The position numbers and the translations under genes were made by a program. Of a DNA stretch of 64,000 nt, positions 45,227-58,900 are shown piece by piece (the first letter of the stretch is position 1; every line of letters starts with the position of its first letter). The stretch comes from Argentina anserina (lineage: Eukaryota; Streptophyta; Magnoliopsida; Rosales; Rosaceae), in the NCBI RefSeq assembly GCF_933775445.1, contig NC_065873.1, positions 10,726,001-10,790,000 on the forward strand. Reading direction: 5' to 3'. The notes beneath the pieces are model-generated. The model saw only the letters and a list, made by a program, of their open reading frames with translations. It ran no database searches and had not been told where the DNA came from.

Positions 45227-48200
45227 TGCGTATCTTCACTATTCCAATTGTGTATCTTTACAACGTTTGCGTATCTTTACTATTCCAATCCTGTATCTTT
45301 TCATTTCTCGTTTGGGTATCTTTCTGTAAGTCTTCTGATGCGAGTTTCTATTGTATTTGAGAGTTTTGCAAGTGTGGAGTGTGTTTCTTTCAAACTGAGT
45401 ATCTTTACATCGTTTGCGTATCTTTACTATTCCAATTGTATATCTTTACATTGTTTGCGTATCTTTACTATTCCAATTGTGTATCTTTTCATTTCTCGTT
45501 TGAGTATCTTTCTGTTAGGCTTCTGATGCGAGTTTCTATTGTATTTGAGAGTTTTGCAAGTGTGGGAGTGTGTTTCTTTCAAACTGAGTATCTTTACATC
45601 GTTTGCGTATCTTTACTATTCCAATTGTGTATCTTTACAACGTTTGCGTATCTTTACTATTCCAATTCTGTATCTTTTCATTTCTCGTTTGGGTATCTTT
45701 CTGTAAGTCTTCTGATGCAAGTTTCTATTGTATTTGAGAGTTTTGCAAGTGTGGAGTGTGTTTCTTTCAAACTGAGTATCTTTACATCGTTTGCGTATCT
45801 TGACTATTCCAATTGTGTATCTTTACATCGTTTGCGTATCTTTACTATTCCAATTGTGTAGCTTTTCATTTCTCGTTTGAGTATCTTTCTGTAAGGCTTC
45901 TGATGCGAGTTTCTATTGTATTTGAGAGTTTTGCAAGTGTGGGAGTGTGTTTCTTTCAAACTGAGTATCTTTACATCGTTTGCGTATCTTTACTATTCCA
46001 ATTGTGTATCTTTACATCGTTTGCGTATCTTTACTATTCCAATTGTGTATCTTTTCATTTCTCGTTTGGGTATCTTTCTGTAAGGCTTCTGATGCGAGTT
46101 TCTATTGTATTTGAGAGTTTTGCAAGTGTGGGAGTGTGTTTCTTTCAAACTGAGTATCTTTACATCGTTTGCGTATCTTTACTATTCCAATTGTGTATCT
46201 TTACATCGTTTGCGTATCTTTACTATTCCAATTTTGTATCTTTTCATTTCATGTTTGAGTATCTTTCTGTAAGGCTTCTGATGCGAGTTTCTATTGTATT
46301 TGAGAGTTTTGCAAGTGTGGGAGTGTGTTTCTTTCAAACTGAGTATCTTTACATCGTTTGCGTATCTTTACTATTCCAATTGTGTATCTTTACATCGTTT
46401 GCGTATCTTTACTATTCCAATCCTGTATCTTTTCATTTCTTGTTTGAGTATCTTTATGTAAGGCTTCTGATGCGAGTTTCTATTATATTTGAGAGTTTTG
46501 CAAGTGTGGGAGTGTGTTTCTTTCAAACTGAGTATCTTTACATCGTTTGCGTATCTTTACTATTCCAATTGTGTATCTTTTCATTTCTCGTTTGAGTATC
46601 TTTCTGTAAGGCTTCTGATGCGAGTTTCTATTGTATTTGAGTGTTTTGCAAGTGTGGGAGTGTGTTTCTTTCAAACTGAGTATCTTTACATCGTTTGCGT
46701 ATCTTTACTATTCCAATTGTGTATCTTTTCATTTCTTGTTTGAGTATCTTTCTGTAAGGCTTCTGATGCGAGTTTCTATTGTATTTGAGAGTTTTGCAAG
46801 TGTGGGAGTGTGTTTCTTTCAAACTGAGTATCTTTACATCGTTTGCGTATCTTTACTATTCCAATTGTGTATCTTTACATCGTTTGCGTATCTTTACTAT
46901 TCCAATTGTGTATCTTTTCATTTCTCGTTTGCGTATCTTTCTGTAAGGCTTCTGGTGCGAGTTTCTATTGTATTTGAGAGTTTTGCAAGTGTGGGAGTGT
47001 GTTTCTTTCAAACTGAGTATCTTTACATCGTTTGCGTATCTTTACTATTCCAATTGTGTATCTTTACATCGTTTGCGTATCTTTACTATTCCAATTCTGT
47101 ATCTTTTCATTTCTCGTTTGAGTATCTTTCTGTAAGGCTTCTGATGCGAGTTTCTATTGTATTTGGGAGTTTTGCAAGTGTGGGAGTGTGTTTCTTTCAA
47201 ACTGAGTATCTTTACATCGTTTGCGTATCTTTACTATTCCAATTGTGTATCTTTTCATTTCTCGTTTGAGTATCTTTCTGTAAGGTTTCTGCTGCGAGTT
47301 TCTATTATATTTGAGAGTTTTGCAAGTGTGGGAGTGTGTTTCTTTCAAACTGAGAATCTTTACATCGTTTGCGTATCTTTACTATTCTAATTGTGTATCT
47401 TTACATCGTTTGCGTATCTTTACTATTCCAATTTTGTATATTTTCATTTCATGTTTGAGTATCTTTCTGTAAGGCTTCTGATGCGAGTTTCTATTGTATT
47501 TGAAAGTTTTGCAAGTGTGGGAGTGTGTTTCTTTCAAACTGAGTATCTTTACATCGTTTGCGTATCTTTACTATTCCAATTGTGTATCTTTACATCGTTT
47601 GCGTATCTTTACTATTCCAATTGTGTATCTTTTCATTTCTCGTTTGAGTATCTTTCTGTAAGGCTTCTGATGCGAGTTTCTATTGTATTTGAGAGTTTTG
47701 CAAGTGTGGGAGTGTGTTTCTTTCAAACTGAGTATCTTTACATCGTTTGCGTATCTTTACTATTCCAATTGTGTATCTTTACATCGTTTGCGTATCTTTA
47801 CTATTCCAATTGTGTATCTTTTCATTTCTCGTTTGCGTATCTTTCTGTAAGGCTTCTGGTGCGAGTTTCTATTGTATTTGAGAGTTTTGCAAGTGTGGGA
47901 GTGTGTTTCTTTCAAACTGAGTATCTTTACATCGTTTGCGTATCTTTACTATTCCAATTGTGTATCTTTACATCGTTTGCGTATCTTTACTATTCCAATT
48001 TTGTATCTTTTCATTTCTCGTTTGAGTATCTTTCTGTAAGGCTTCTGATGCGAGTTTCTATTGTATTTGAGATTTTTGCAAGTGTGGGAGTGTGTTTCTT
48101 TCAAACTGAGTATCTTTACATCGTTTGCGTATCTTTACTATTCTAATTGTGTATCTTTACATCGTTTGCGTATCTTTACTATTCCAATTTTGTATATTTT

Positions 48201-51200
48201 CATTTCATGTTTGAGTATCTTTCTGTAAGGCTTCTGATGCGAGTTTCTATTGTATTTGAAAGTTTTGCAAGTGTGGGAGTGTGTTTCTTTCAAACTGAGT
48301 ATCTTTACATCGTTTGCGTATCTTGACTATTGCAATTGTGTATCTTTACATCGTTTGCGTATCTTTACTATTCCAATTGTGTATCTTTTCATTTCTCGTT
48401 TGAGTATCTTTCTGTAAGGCTTCTGATGCGAGTTTCTATTATATTTGAGAGTTTTGCAAGTGTGGGAGTGTGTTTCTTTCAAACTGAGTATCTTTACATC
48501 GTTTGCGTATCTTTACTATTCCAATTGTGTATCTTTTCATTTCTCGTTTGAGTATCTTTCTGTAAGGCTTCTGATGCGAGTTTCTATTGTATTTGAGTGT
48601 TTTGCAAGTGTGGGAGTGTGTTTCTTTCAAACTGAGTATCTTTACATCGTTTGCGTATCTTTACTATTCCAATTGTGTATCTTTTCATTTCTCGTTTGAG
48701 TATCTTTCTGTAAGGCTTCTGATGCGAGTTTCTATTGTATTTGAGAGTTTTGCAAGTGTGGGAGTGTGTTTCTTTCAAACTGAGTATCTTTACATCGTTT
48801 GCGTATCTTTACTATTCCAATTGTGTATCTTTTCATTTCTCGTTTGAGTATCTTTCTGTAAGGCTTCTGATGCGAGTTTCTATTGTATTTGAGTGTTTTG
48901 CAAGTGTGGGAGTGTGTTTCTTTCAAACTGAGTATCTTTACATCGTTTGCGTATCTTTACTATTCCAATTGTGTATCTTTACATCGTTTGCGTATCTTTA
49001 CTATTCCAATTGTGTATCTTTTCATTTCTCGTTTGAGTATCTTTACTATTCCAATTGTGTATCTTTTCATTTCTCGTTTGAGTATCTTTCTGTAAGGCTT
49101 CTGATGCGAGTTTCTATTGTATTTGAGAGTTTTGCAAGTGTGGGAGTGTGTTTCTTTCAAACTGAGTATCTTTACAACGTTTGCGTAACTTTACTATTCC
49201 AATTGTGTATCTTTACATCGTTTGCGTATCTTTACTATTCCAATTGTGTATCTTTTCATTTCTCGTTTGCGTATCTTTCTGTAAGGCTTCTGGTGCGAGT
49301 TTCTATTGTATTTGAGAGTTTTGCAAGTGTGGGAGTGTGTTTCTTTCAAACTGAGTATCTTTACATCGTTTGCGTATCTTTACTATTCCAATTGTGTATC
49401 TTTACATCGTTTGCGTATCTTTACTATTCCAATTGTGTATCTTTTCATTTCTCGTTTGAGTATCTTTCTGTAAGGCTTCTGATGCGAGTTTCTATTGTAT
49501 TTGAGATTTTTGCAAGTGTGGGAGTGTGTTTCTTTCAAACTGAGTATCTTTACATCGTTTGCGTATCTTTACTATTCTAATTGTGTATCTTTACATCGTT
49601 TGCGTATCTTTACTATTCCAATTTTGTATATTTTCATTTCATGTTTGAGTATCTTTCTGTAAGGCTTCTGATGCGAGTTTCTATTGTATTTGAAAGTTTT
49701 GCAAGTGTGGGAGTGTGTTTCTTTCAAACTGAGTATCTTTACATCGTTTGCGTATCTTGACTATTGCAATTGTGTATCTTTACATCGTTTGCGTATCTTT
49801 ACTATTCCAATTGTGTATCTTTTCATTTCTCGTTTGAGTATCTTTCTGTAAGGCTTCTGCTGCGAGTTTCTATTATATTTGAGAGTTTTGCAAGTGTGGG
49901 AGTGTGTTTCTTTCAAACTGAGTATCTTTACATCGTTTGCGTATCTTTACTATTCCAATTGTGTATCTTTTCATTTCTCGTTTGAGTATCTTTCTGTAAG
50001 GCTTCTGATGCGAGTTTCTATTGTATTTGAGTGTTTTGCAAGTGTGGGAGTGTGTTTCTTTCAAACTGAGTATCTTTACATCGTTTGCGTATCTTTACTA
50101 TTCCAATTGTGTATCTTTTCATTTCTCGTTTGAGTATCTTTCTGTAAGGCTTCTGATGCGAGTTTCTATTGTATTTGAGATTTTTGCAAGTGTGGGAGTG
50201 TGTTTCTTTCAAACTGAGTATCTTTACATCGTTTGCGTATCTTCACTATTCTAATTGTGTATCTTTACATCGTTTGCGTATCTTTACTATCCCAATTTTG
50301 TATCTTTTCATTTCATGTTTGAGTATCTTTCTGTAAGGCTTCTGATGCGAGTTTCTATTGTATTTGAAAGTTTTGCAAGTGTGGGAGTGTGTTTCTTTCA
50401 AACTGAGTATCTTTACATCGTTTGCGTATCTTGACTATTGCAATTGTGTATCTTTACATCGTTTGCGTATCTTTACTATTCCAATTGTGTATCTTTTCAT
50501 TTCTCGTTTGAGTATCTTTCTGTAAGGCTTCTGATGCGAGTTTCTATTATATTTGAGAGTTTTGCAAGTGTGGGAGTGTGTTTCTTTCAAACTGAGTATC
50601 TTTACATCGTTTGCGTATCTTTACTATTCCAATTGTGTATCTTTTCATTTCTCGTTTGAGTATCTTTCTGTAAGGCTTCTGATGCGAGTTTCTATTGTAT
50701 TTGAGTGTTTTGCAAGTGTGGGAGTGTGTTTCTTTCAAACTGAGTATCTTTACATCGTTTGCGTATCTTTACTATTCCAATTGTGTATCTTTTCATTTCT
50801 CGTTTGAGTATCTTTCTGTAAGGCTTCTGATGCGAGTTTCTATTGTATTTGAAAGTTTTGCAAGTGTGGGAGTGTGTTTCTTTCAAACTGAGTATCTTTA
50901 CATCATTTGCGTATCTTTACTATTCCAATTGTGTATCTTTACATCGTTTGCGTATCTTTACTATTCCAATTGTGTATCTTTTCATTTCTCGTTTAAGTAT
51001 CTTTCTGTAAGGCTTTTGATGCGAGTTTCTATTATATTTGAGAGTTTTGCAAGTGTGGGAGTGTGTTTCTTTCAAACTGAGTATCTTTACATCGTTTGCG
51101 TATCTTTACTATTCCAATTGTGTATCTTTACATCGTTTGCGTATCTTTACTATTCCAATTTTGTATCTTTTCATTTCTCGTTTGAGTATCTTTCTGTAAG

Positions 51201-52959
51201 GCTTCTGATGCGAGTTTCTATTGTATTTGAGATTTTTGCAAGTGTGGGAGTGTGTTTCTTTCAAACTGAGTATCTTTACATCGTTTGCGTATCTTTACTA
51301 TTCTAATTGTGTATCTTTACATCGTTTGCGTATCTTTACTATTCCAATTTTGTATCTTTTCATTTCATGTTTGAGTATCTTTCTGTAAGGCTTCTGATGC
51401 GAGTTTCTATTGTATTTGAGAGTTTTGCAAGTGTGGGAGTGTGTTTCTTTCAAACTGAGTATCTTTACATCGTTTGCGTATCTTGACTATTGCAATTGTG
51501 TATCTTTACATCGTTTGCGTATCTTTAATATTCCAATTGTGTATCTTTTCATTTCTCGTTTGAGTATTTTTCTGTAAGGCTTCTGATGCGAGTTTCTATT
51601 ATATTTGAGAGTTTTGTAAGTGTGGGAGTGTGTTTCTTTCAAACTGAGTATCTTTACATCGTTTGCGTATCTTTACTATTCCAATTGTGTATCTTTTCAT
51701 TTCTCGTTTGAGTATCTTTCTGTAAGGCTTCTGATGCGAGTTTCTATTGTATTTGAGTGTTTTGCAAGTGTGGGAGTGTGTTTCTTTCAAACTGAGTATC
51801 TTTACATCGTTTGCGTATCTTTACTATTCCAATTGTGTATCTTTACATCGTTTGCGTATCTTTACTATTCCAATTGTGTATCTTTTCATTTCTCGTTTGA
51901 GTATCTTTCTGTAAGGCTTCTGATGCGAGTTTCTATTGTATTTGAGAGTTTTGCAAATGTGGGAGTGTGTTTCTTTCAAACTGAGTATCTTTACATCGTT
52001 TACGTATCTTTACTATTCCAATTGTGTATCTTTACATCGTTTACGTATCTTTACTATTCCAATTGTGTATCTTTACATCGTTTGCGTATCTTTACTATTC
52101 CAATTGTGTATCTTTACATCGTTTAAGTATCTTTACTATTCCAATTGTGTATCTTTTCATTTCTCGTTTGAGTATCTTTCTGTAAGGTTTCTGATGCGAG
52201 TTTCTATTGTATTTGAGAGTTTTGCAAGTGTGGGAGTGTGTTTCTTTCAAACTGAGTATCTTTACATCATTTGCGTATCTTTACTATTCCAATTGTGTAT
52301 CTTTTCATTTCTCGTTTGAGTATCTTTCTGTAAGGCTTCTGATGCGAGTTTCTATTGTATTTGAGAGTTTTGCAAGTGTGGGAGTGTGTTTCTTTCAAAC
52401 TGAGTATCTTTACATCGTTTGCGTATCTTTACTATTCCAATTGTGTATCTTTTCATTTCTCGTTTGAGTATCTTTCTGTAAGGCTTTCTGATGCGAGTTT
52501 CTATTGTATTTGAAAGTTTTGCAAGTGTGGGAGTGTGTTTCTTTCAAACTGAGTATCTTTACATCGTTTGCGTATCTTTACTATTCCAATTGTGTATCTT
52601 TACATCGTTTGCGTATCTTTACTATTCCAATTGTGTATCTTTTCATTTCTCGTTTAAGTATCTTTCTGTAAGGCTTCTGATGCGAGTTTCTATTGTATTT
52701 GAGAGTTTTGCAAGTGTGGGAGTGTGTTTCTTTCAAACTGAGTATCTTTACATCGTTTGCGTATCTTTACTATTCCAATTGTGTATCTTTTCATTTCTCG
52801 TTTGAGTATCTTTCTGTAAGGCTTCTGATGCGAGTTTCTATTATATTTGAGAGTTTTGCAAGTGTGGGAGTGTGTTTCTTTCAAACTGAGTATCTTTACA
52901 TCGTTTGCGTATCTTTACTATTCCAATTGTGTATCTTTACATCGTTTGCGTATCTTTAC

Positions 52960-55900
52960 TATTCCAATTTTGTATCTTTTCATTTCATGTTTGAGTATCT
53001 TTCTGTAAGGCTTCTGATGCGAGTTTCTATTGTATTTGAGAGTTTTGCAAGTGTGGGAGTGTGTTTCTTTCAAACTGAGTATCTTTACATCGTTTGCGTA
53101 TCTTGACTATTCCAATTGTGTATCTTTACATCGTTTGCGTATCTTTACTATTCCAATTGTGTATCTTTTCATTTCTCGTTTGAGTATCTTTCTGTAAGGC
53201 TTCTGATGCGAGTTTCTATTGTATTTGAGAGTTTTGCAAATGTGGGAGTGTGTTTCTTTCAAACTGAGTATCTTTACATCGTTTACGTATCTTTACTATT
53301 CCAATTGTGTATCTTTACATCGTTTACGTATCTTTACTATTCCAATTGTGTATCTTTACATCGTTTGCGTATCTTTACTATTCCAATTGTGTATCTTTAC
53401 ATCGTTTAAGTATCTTTACTATTCCAATTGTGTATCTTTTCATTTCTCGTTTGAGTATCTTTCTGTAAGGTTTCTGATGCGAGTTTCTATTGTATTTGAG
53501 AGTTTTGCAAGTGTGGGAGTGTGTTTCTTTCAAACTGAGTATCTTTACATCATTTGCGTATCTTTACTATTCCAATTGTGTATCTTTTCATTTCTCGTTT
53601 GAGTATCTTTCTGTAAGGCTTCTGATGCGAGTTTCTATTGTATTTGAGAGTTTTGCAAGTGTGGGAGTGTGTTTCTTTCAAACTGAGTATCTTTACATCG
53701 TTTGCGTATCTTTACTATTCCAATTGTGTATCTTTTCATTTCTCGTTTGAGTATCTTTCTGTAAGGCTTTCTGATGCGAGTTTCTATTGTATTTGAGAGT
53801 TTTGCAAGTGTGGGAGTGTGTTTCTTTCAAACTGAGTATCTTTACATCGTTTGCGTATCTTTACTATTCCAATTGTGTATCTTTACATCGTTTGCGTATC
53901 TTTACTATTCCAATTGTGTATCTTTTCATTTCTCGTTTGAGTATCTTTCTGTAAGGCTTCTGATGCGAGTTTCTATTGTATTTGAGAGTTTTGCAAGTGT
54001 GGGAGTGTGTTTCTTTCAAACTGAGTATCTTTACATCGTTTGCGTATCTTTACTATTCCAATTGTGTATCTTTTCATTTCTCGTTTGAGTATCTTTCTGT
54101 AAGGCTTCTGATGCGAGTTTCTATTATATTTGAGAGTTTTGCAAGTGTGGGAGTGTGTTTCTTTCAAACTGAGTATCTTTACATCGTTTGCGTATCTTTA
54201 CTATTCCAATTGTGTATCTTTACATCGTTTGCGTATCTTTACTATTCCAATTTTGTATCTTTTCATTTCATGTTTGAGTATCTTTCTGTAAGGCTTCTGA
54301 TGCGAGTTTCTATTGTATTTGAAAGTTTTGCAAGTGTGGGAGTGTGTTTCTTTCAAACTGAGTATCTTTACATCGTTTGCGTATCTTGACTATTCCAATT
54401 GTGTATCTTTACATCGTTTGCGTATCTTTACTATTCCAATTGTGTATCTTTTCATTTCTCGTTTGAGTATCTTTCTGTAAGGCTTCTGATGCGAGTTTCT
54501 ATTGTATTTGAGAGTTTTGCAAATGTGGGAGTGTGTTTCTTTCAAACTGAGTATCTTTACATCGTTTACGTATCTTTACTATTCCAATTGTGTATCTTTA
54601 CATCGTTTACGTATCTTTACTATTCCAATTGTGTATCTTTACATCGTTTGCGTATCTTTACTATTCCAATTGTGTATCTTTACATCGTTTGCGTATCTTT
54701 ACTATTCCAATTGTGTATCTTTTCATTTCTCGTTTGGGTATCTTTCTGTAAGGCTTCTGATGCGAGTTTCTATTGTATTTGAGAGTTTTGCAAGTGTGGG
54801 AGTGTGTTTCTTTCAAACTGAGTATCTTTACATCGTTTGCGTATCTTTACTATTCCAATTGTGTATCTTTTCATTTCTCGTTTGAGTATCTTTCTGTAAG
54901 GCTTTCTGATGCGACTTTCTATTGTATTTGAGAGTTTTGCAAGTGTGGGAGTGTGTTTCTTACAAACTGAGTATCTTTACATCGTTTGCGTATGTTTACT
55001 ATTGTAATTGTGTATCTTTACATCGTTTGCGTATCTTTACTATTCCAATTTTGTATCTTTTCATTTCATGTTTGAGTATCTTTCTGTAAGGCTTCTGATG
55101 CGAGTTTCTATTGTATTTGAGAGTTTTGCAAGTGTGGGAGTGTGTTTCTTTCAAACTGAGTATCTTTACATCGTTTGCGTATCTTTACTATTCCAATTGT
55201 GTATCTTTTCATTTCTCGTTTGAGTATCTTTCTGTAAGGCTTTCTGATGCGACTTTCTATTGTATTTGAGAGTTTTGCAAGTGTGGGAGTGTGTGTCTTA
55301 CAAACTGAGTATCTTTACATCGTTTGCGTATCTTTACTATTCCAATTGTGTATCTTTACATCGTTTGCGTATCTTTACTATTCCAATTGTGTATCTTTTC
55401 ATTTCTCGTTTAAGTATCTTTCTGTAAGGCTTCTGATGCGAGTTTCTATTGTATTTGAGAGTTTTGCAAGTGTGGGAGTGTGTTTCTTTCAAACTGAGTA
55501 TCTTTACATCGTTTGCGTATCTTTACTATTCCAATTGTGTATCTTTTCATTTCTCGTTTGAGTATCTTTCTGTAAGGCTTCTGATGCGAGTTTCTATTAT
55601 ATTTGAGAGTTTTGCAAGTGTGGGAGTGTGTTTCTTTCAAACTGAGTATCTTTACATCGTTTGCGTATCTTTACTATTCCAATTGTGTATCTTTACATCG
55701 TTTGCGTATCTTTACTATTCCAATTTTGTATCTTTTCATTTCATGTTTGAGTATCTTTCTGTAAGGCTTCTGATGCGAGTTTCTATTGTATTTGAAAGTT
55801 TTGCAAGTGTGGGAGTGTGTTTCTTTCAAACTGAGTATCTTTACATCGTTTGCGTATCTTGACTATTCCAATTGTGTATCTTTACATCGTTTGCGTATCT

Positions 55901-58900
55901 TTACTATTCCAATTGTGTATCTTTTCATTTCTCGTTTGAGTATCTTTCTGTAAGGCTTCTGATGCGAGTTTCTATTGTATTTGAGAGTTTTGCAAATGTG
56001 GGAGTGTGTTTCTTTCAAACTGAGTATCTTTACATCGTTTACGTATCTTTACTATTCCAATTGTGTATCTTTACATCGTTTACGTATCTTTACTATTCCA
56101 ATTGTGTATCTTTACATCGTTTGCGTATCTTTACTATTCCAATTGTGTATCTTTACATCGTTTGCGTATCTTTACTATTCCAATTGTGTATCTTTTCATT
56201 TCTCGTTTGGGTATCTTTCTGTAAGGCTTCTGATGCGAGTTTCTATTGTATTTGAGAGTTTTGCAAGTGTGGGAGTGTGTTTCTTTCAAACTGAGTATCT
56301 TTACATCGTTTGCGTATCTTTACTATTCCAATTGTGTATCTTTTCATTTCTCGTTTGAGTATCTTTCTGTAAGGCTTTCTGATGCGACTTTCTATTGTAT
56401 TTGAGAGTTTTGCAAGTGTGGGAGTGTGTTTCTTACAAACTGAGTATCTTTACATCGTTTGCGTATGTTTACTATTGTAATTGTGTATCTTTACATCGTT
56501 TGCGTATCTTTACTATTCCAATTTTGTATCTTTTCATTTCATGTTTGAGTATCTTTCTGTAAGGCTTCTGATGCGAGTTTCTATTGTATTTGAGAGTTTT
56601 GCAAGTGTGGGAGTGTGTTTCTTTCAAACTGAGTATCTTTACATCGTTTGCGTATCTTTACTATTCCAATTGTGTATCTTTTCATTTCTCGTTTGAGTAT
56701 CTTTCTGTAAGGCTTTCTGATGCGACTTTCTATTGTATTTGAGAGTTTTGCAAGTGTGGGAGTGTGTTTCTTACAAACTGAGTATCTTTACATCGTTTGC
56801 GTATCTTTACTATTCTAATTGTGTATCTTTACATCGTTTGCGTATCTTTACTATTCCAATTGTGTATCTTTTCATTTCTCGTTTGAGTATCTTTCTGTAA
56901 GGCTTCTGATGCGAGTTTCTATTGTATTTGAGAGTTTTGCAAGTGTGGGAGTGTGTTTCTTTCAAACTGAGTATCTTTACATCGTTTGCGTATCTTTACT
57001 ATTCCAATTGTGTATCTTTTCATTTCTCGTTTGAGTATCTTTCTGTAAGGCTTCTGATGCGAGTTTCTATTGTATTTGAAAGTTTTGCAAGTGTGGGAGT
57101 GTGTTTCTTTCAAACTGAGTATCTTTACATCGTTTGCGTATCTTGACTATTCCAATTGTGTATCTTTACATCGTTTGCGTATCTTTACTATTCCAATTGT
57201 GTATCTTTTCATTTCTCGTTTGAGTATCTTTCTGTAAGGCTTCTGATGCGAGTTTCTATTGTATTTGAGAGTTTTGCAAATGTGGGAGTGTGTTTCTTTC
57301 AAACTGAGTATCTTTACATCGTTTACGTATCTTTACTATTCCAATTGTGTATCTTTACATCGTTTACGTATCTTTACTATTCCAATTGTGTATCTTTACA
57401 TCGTTTGCGTATCTTTACTATTCCAATTGTGTATCTTTACATCGTTTAAGTATCTTTACTATTCCAATTGTGTATCTTTTCATTTCTCGTTTGAGTATCT
57501 TTCTGTAAGGTTTCTGATGCGAGTTTCTATTGTATTTGAGAGTTTTGCAAGTGTGGGAGTGTGTTTCTTTCAAACTGAGTATCTTTACATCGTTTGCGTA
57601 TCTTTACTATTCCAATTGTGTATCTTTTCATTTCTCGTTTGAGTATCTTTCTGTAAGGCTTCTGATGCGAGTTTCTATTGTATTTGAGAGTTTTGCAAGT
57701 GTGGGAGTGTGTTTCTTTCAAACTGAGTATCTTTACATCGTTTGCGTATCTTTACTATTCCAATTGTGTATCTTTTCATTTCTCGTTTGAGTATCTTTCT
57801 GTAAGGCTTTCTGATGCGAGTTTCTATTGTATTTGAAAGTTTTGCAAGTGTGGGAGTGTGTTTCTTTCAAACTGAGTATCTTTACATCGTTTGCGTATCT
57901 TTACTATTCCAATTGTGTATCTTTACATCGTTTGCGTATCTTTACTATTCCAATTGTGTATCTTTTCATTTCTCGTTTAAGTATCTTTCTGTAAGGCTTC
58001 TGATGCGAGTTTCTATTGTATTTGAGAGTTTTGCAAGTGTGGGAGTGTGTTTCTTTCAAACTGAGTATCTTTACATCGTTTGCGTATCTTTACTATTCCA
58101 ATTGTGTATCTTTTCATTTCTCGTTTGAGTATCTTTCTGTAAGGCTTCTGATGCGAGTTTCTATTATATTTGAGAGTTTTGCAAGTGTGGGAGTGTGTTT
58201 CTTTCAAACTGAGTATCTTTACATCGTTTGCGTATCTTTACTATTCCAATTGTGTATCTTTACATCGTTTGCGTATCTTTACTATTCCAATTTTGTATCT
58301 TTTCATTTCATGTTTGAGTATCTTTCTGTAAGGCTTCTGATGCGAGTTTCTATTGTATTTGAAAGTTTTGCAAGTGTGGGAGTGTGTTTCTTTCAAACTG
58401 AGTATCTTTACATCGTTTGCGTATCTTGACTATTCCAATTGTGTATCTTTACATCGTTTGCGTATCTTTACTATTCCAATTGTGTATCTTTTCATTTCTC
58501 GTTTGAGTATCTTTCTGTAAGGCTTCTGATGCGAGTTTCTATTGTATTTGAGAGTTTTGCAAATGTGGGAGTGTGTTTCTTTCAAACTGAGTATCTTTAC
58601 ATCGTTTACGTATCTTTACTATTCCAATTGTGTATCTTTACATCGTTTACGTATCTTTACTATTCCAATTGTGTATCTTTACATCGTTTGCGTATCTTTA
58701 CTATTCCAATTGTGTATCTTTACATCGTTTGCGTATCTTTACTATTCCAATTGTGTATCTTTTCATTTCTCGTTTGGGTATCTTTCTGTAAGGCTTCTGA
58801 TGCGAGTTTCTATTGTATTTGAGAGTTTTGCAAGTGTGGGAGTGTGTTTCTTTCAAACTGAGTATCTTTACATCGTTTGCGTATCTTTACTATTCCAATT

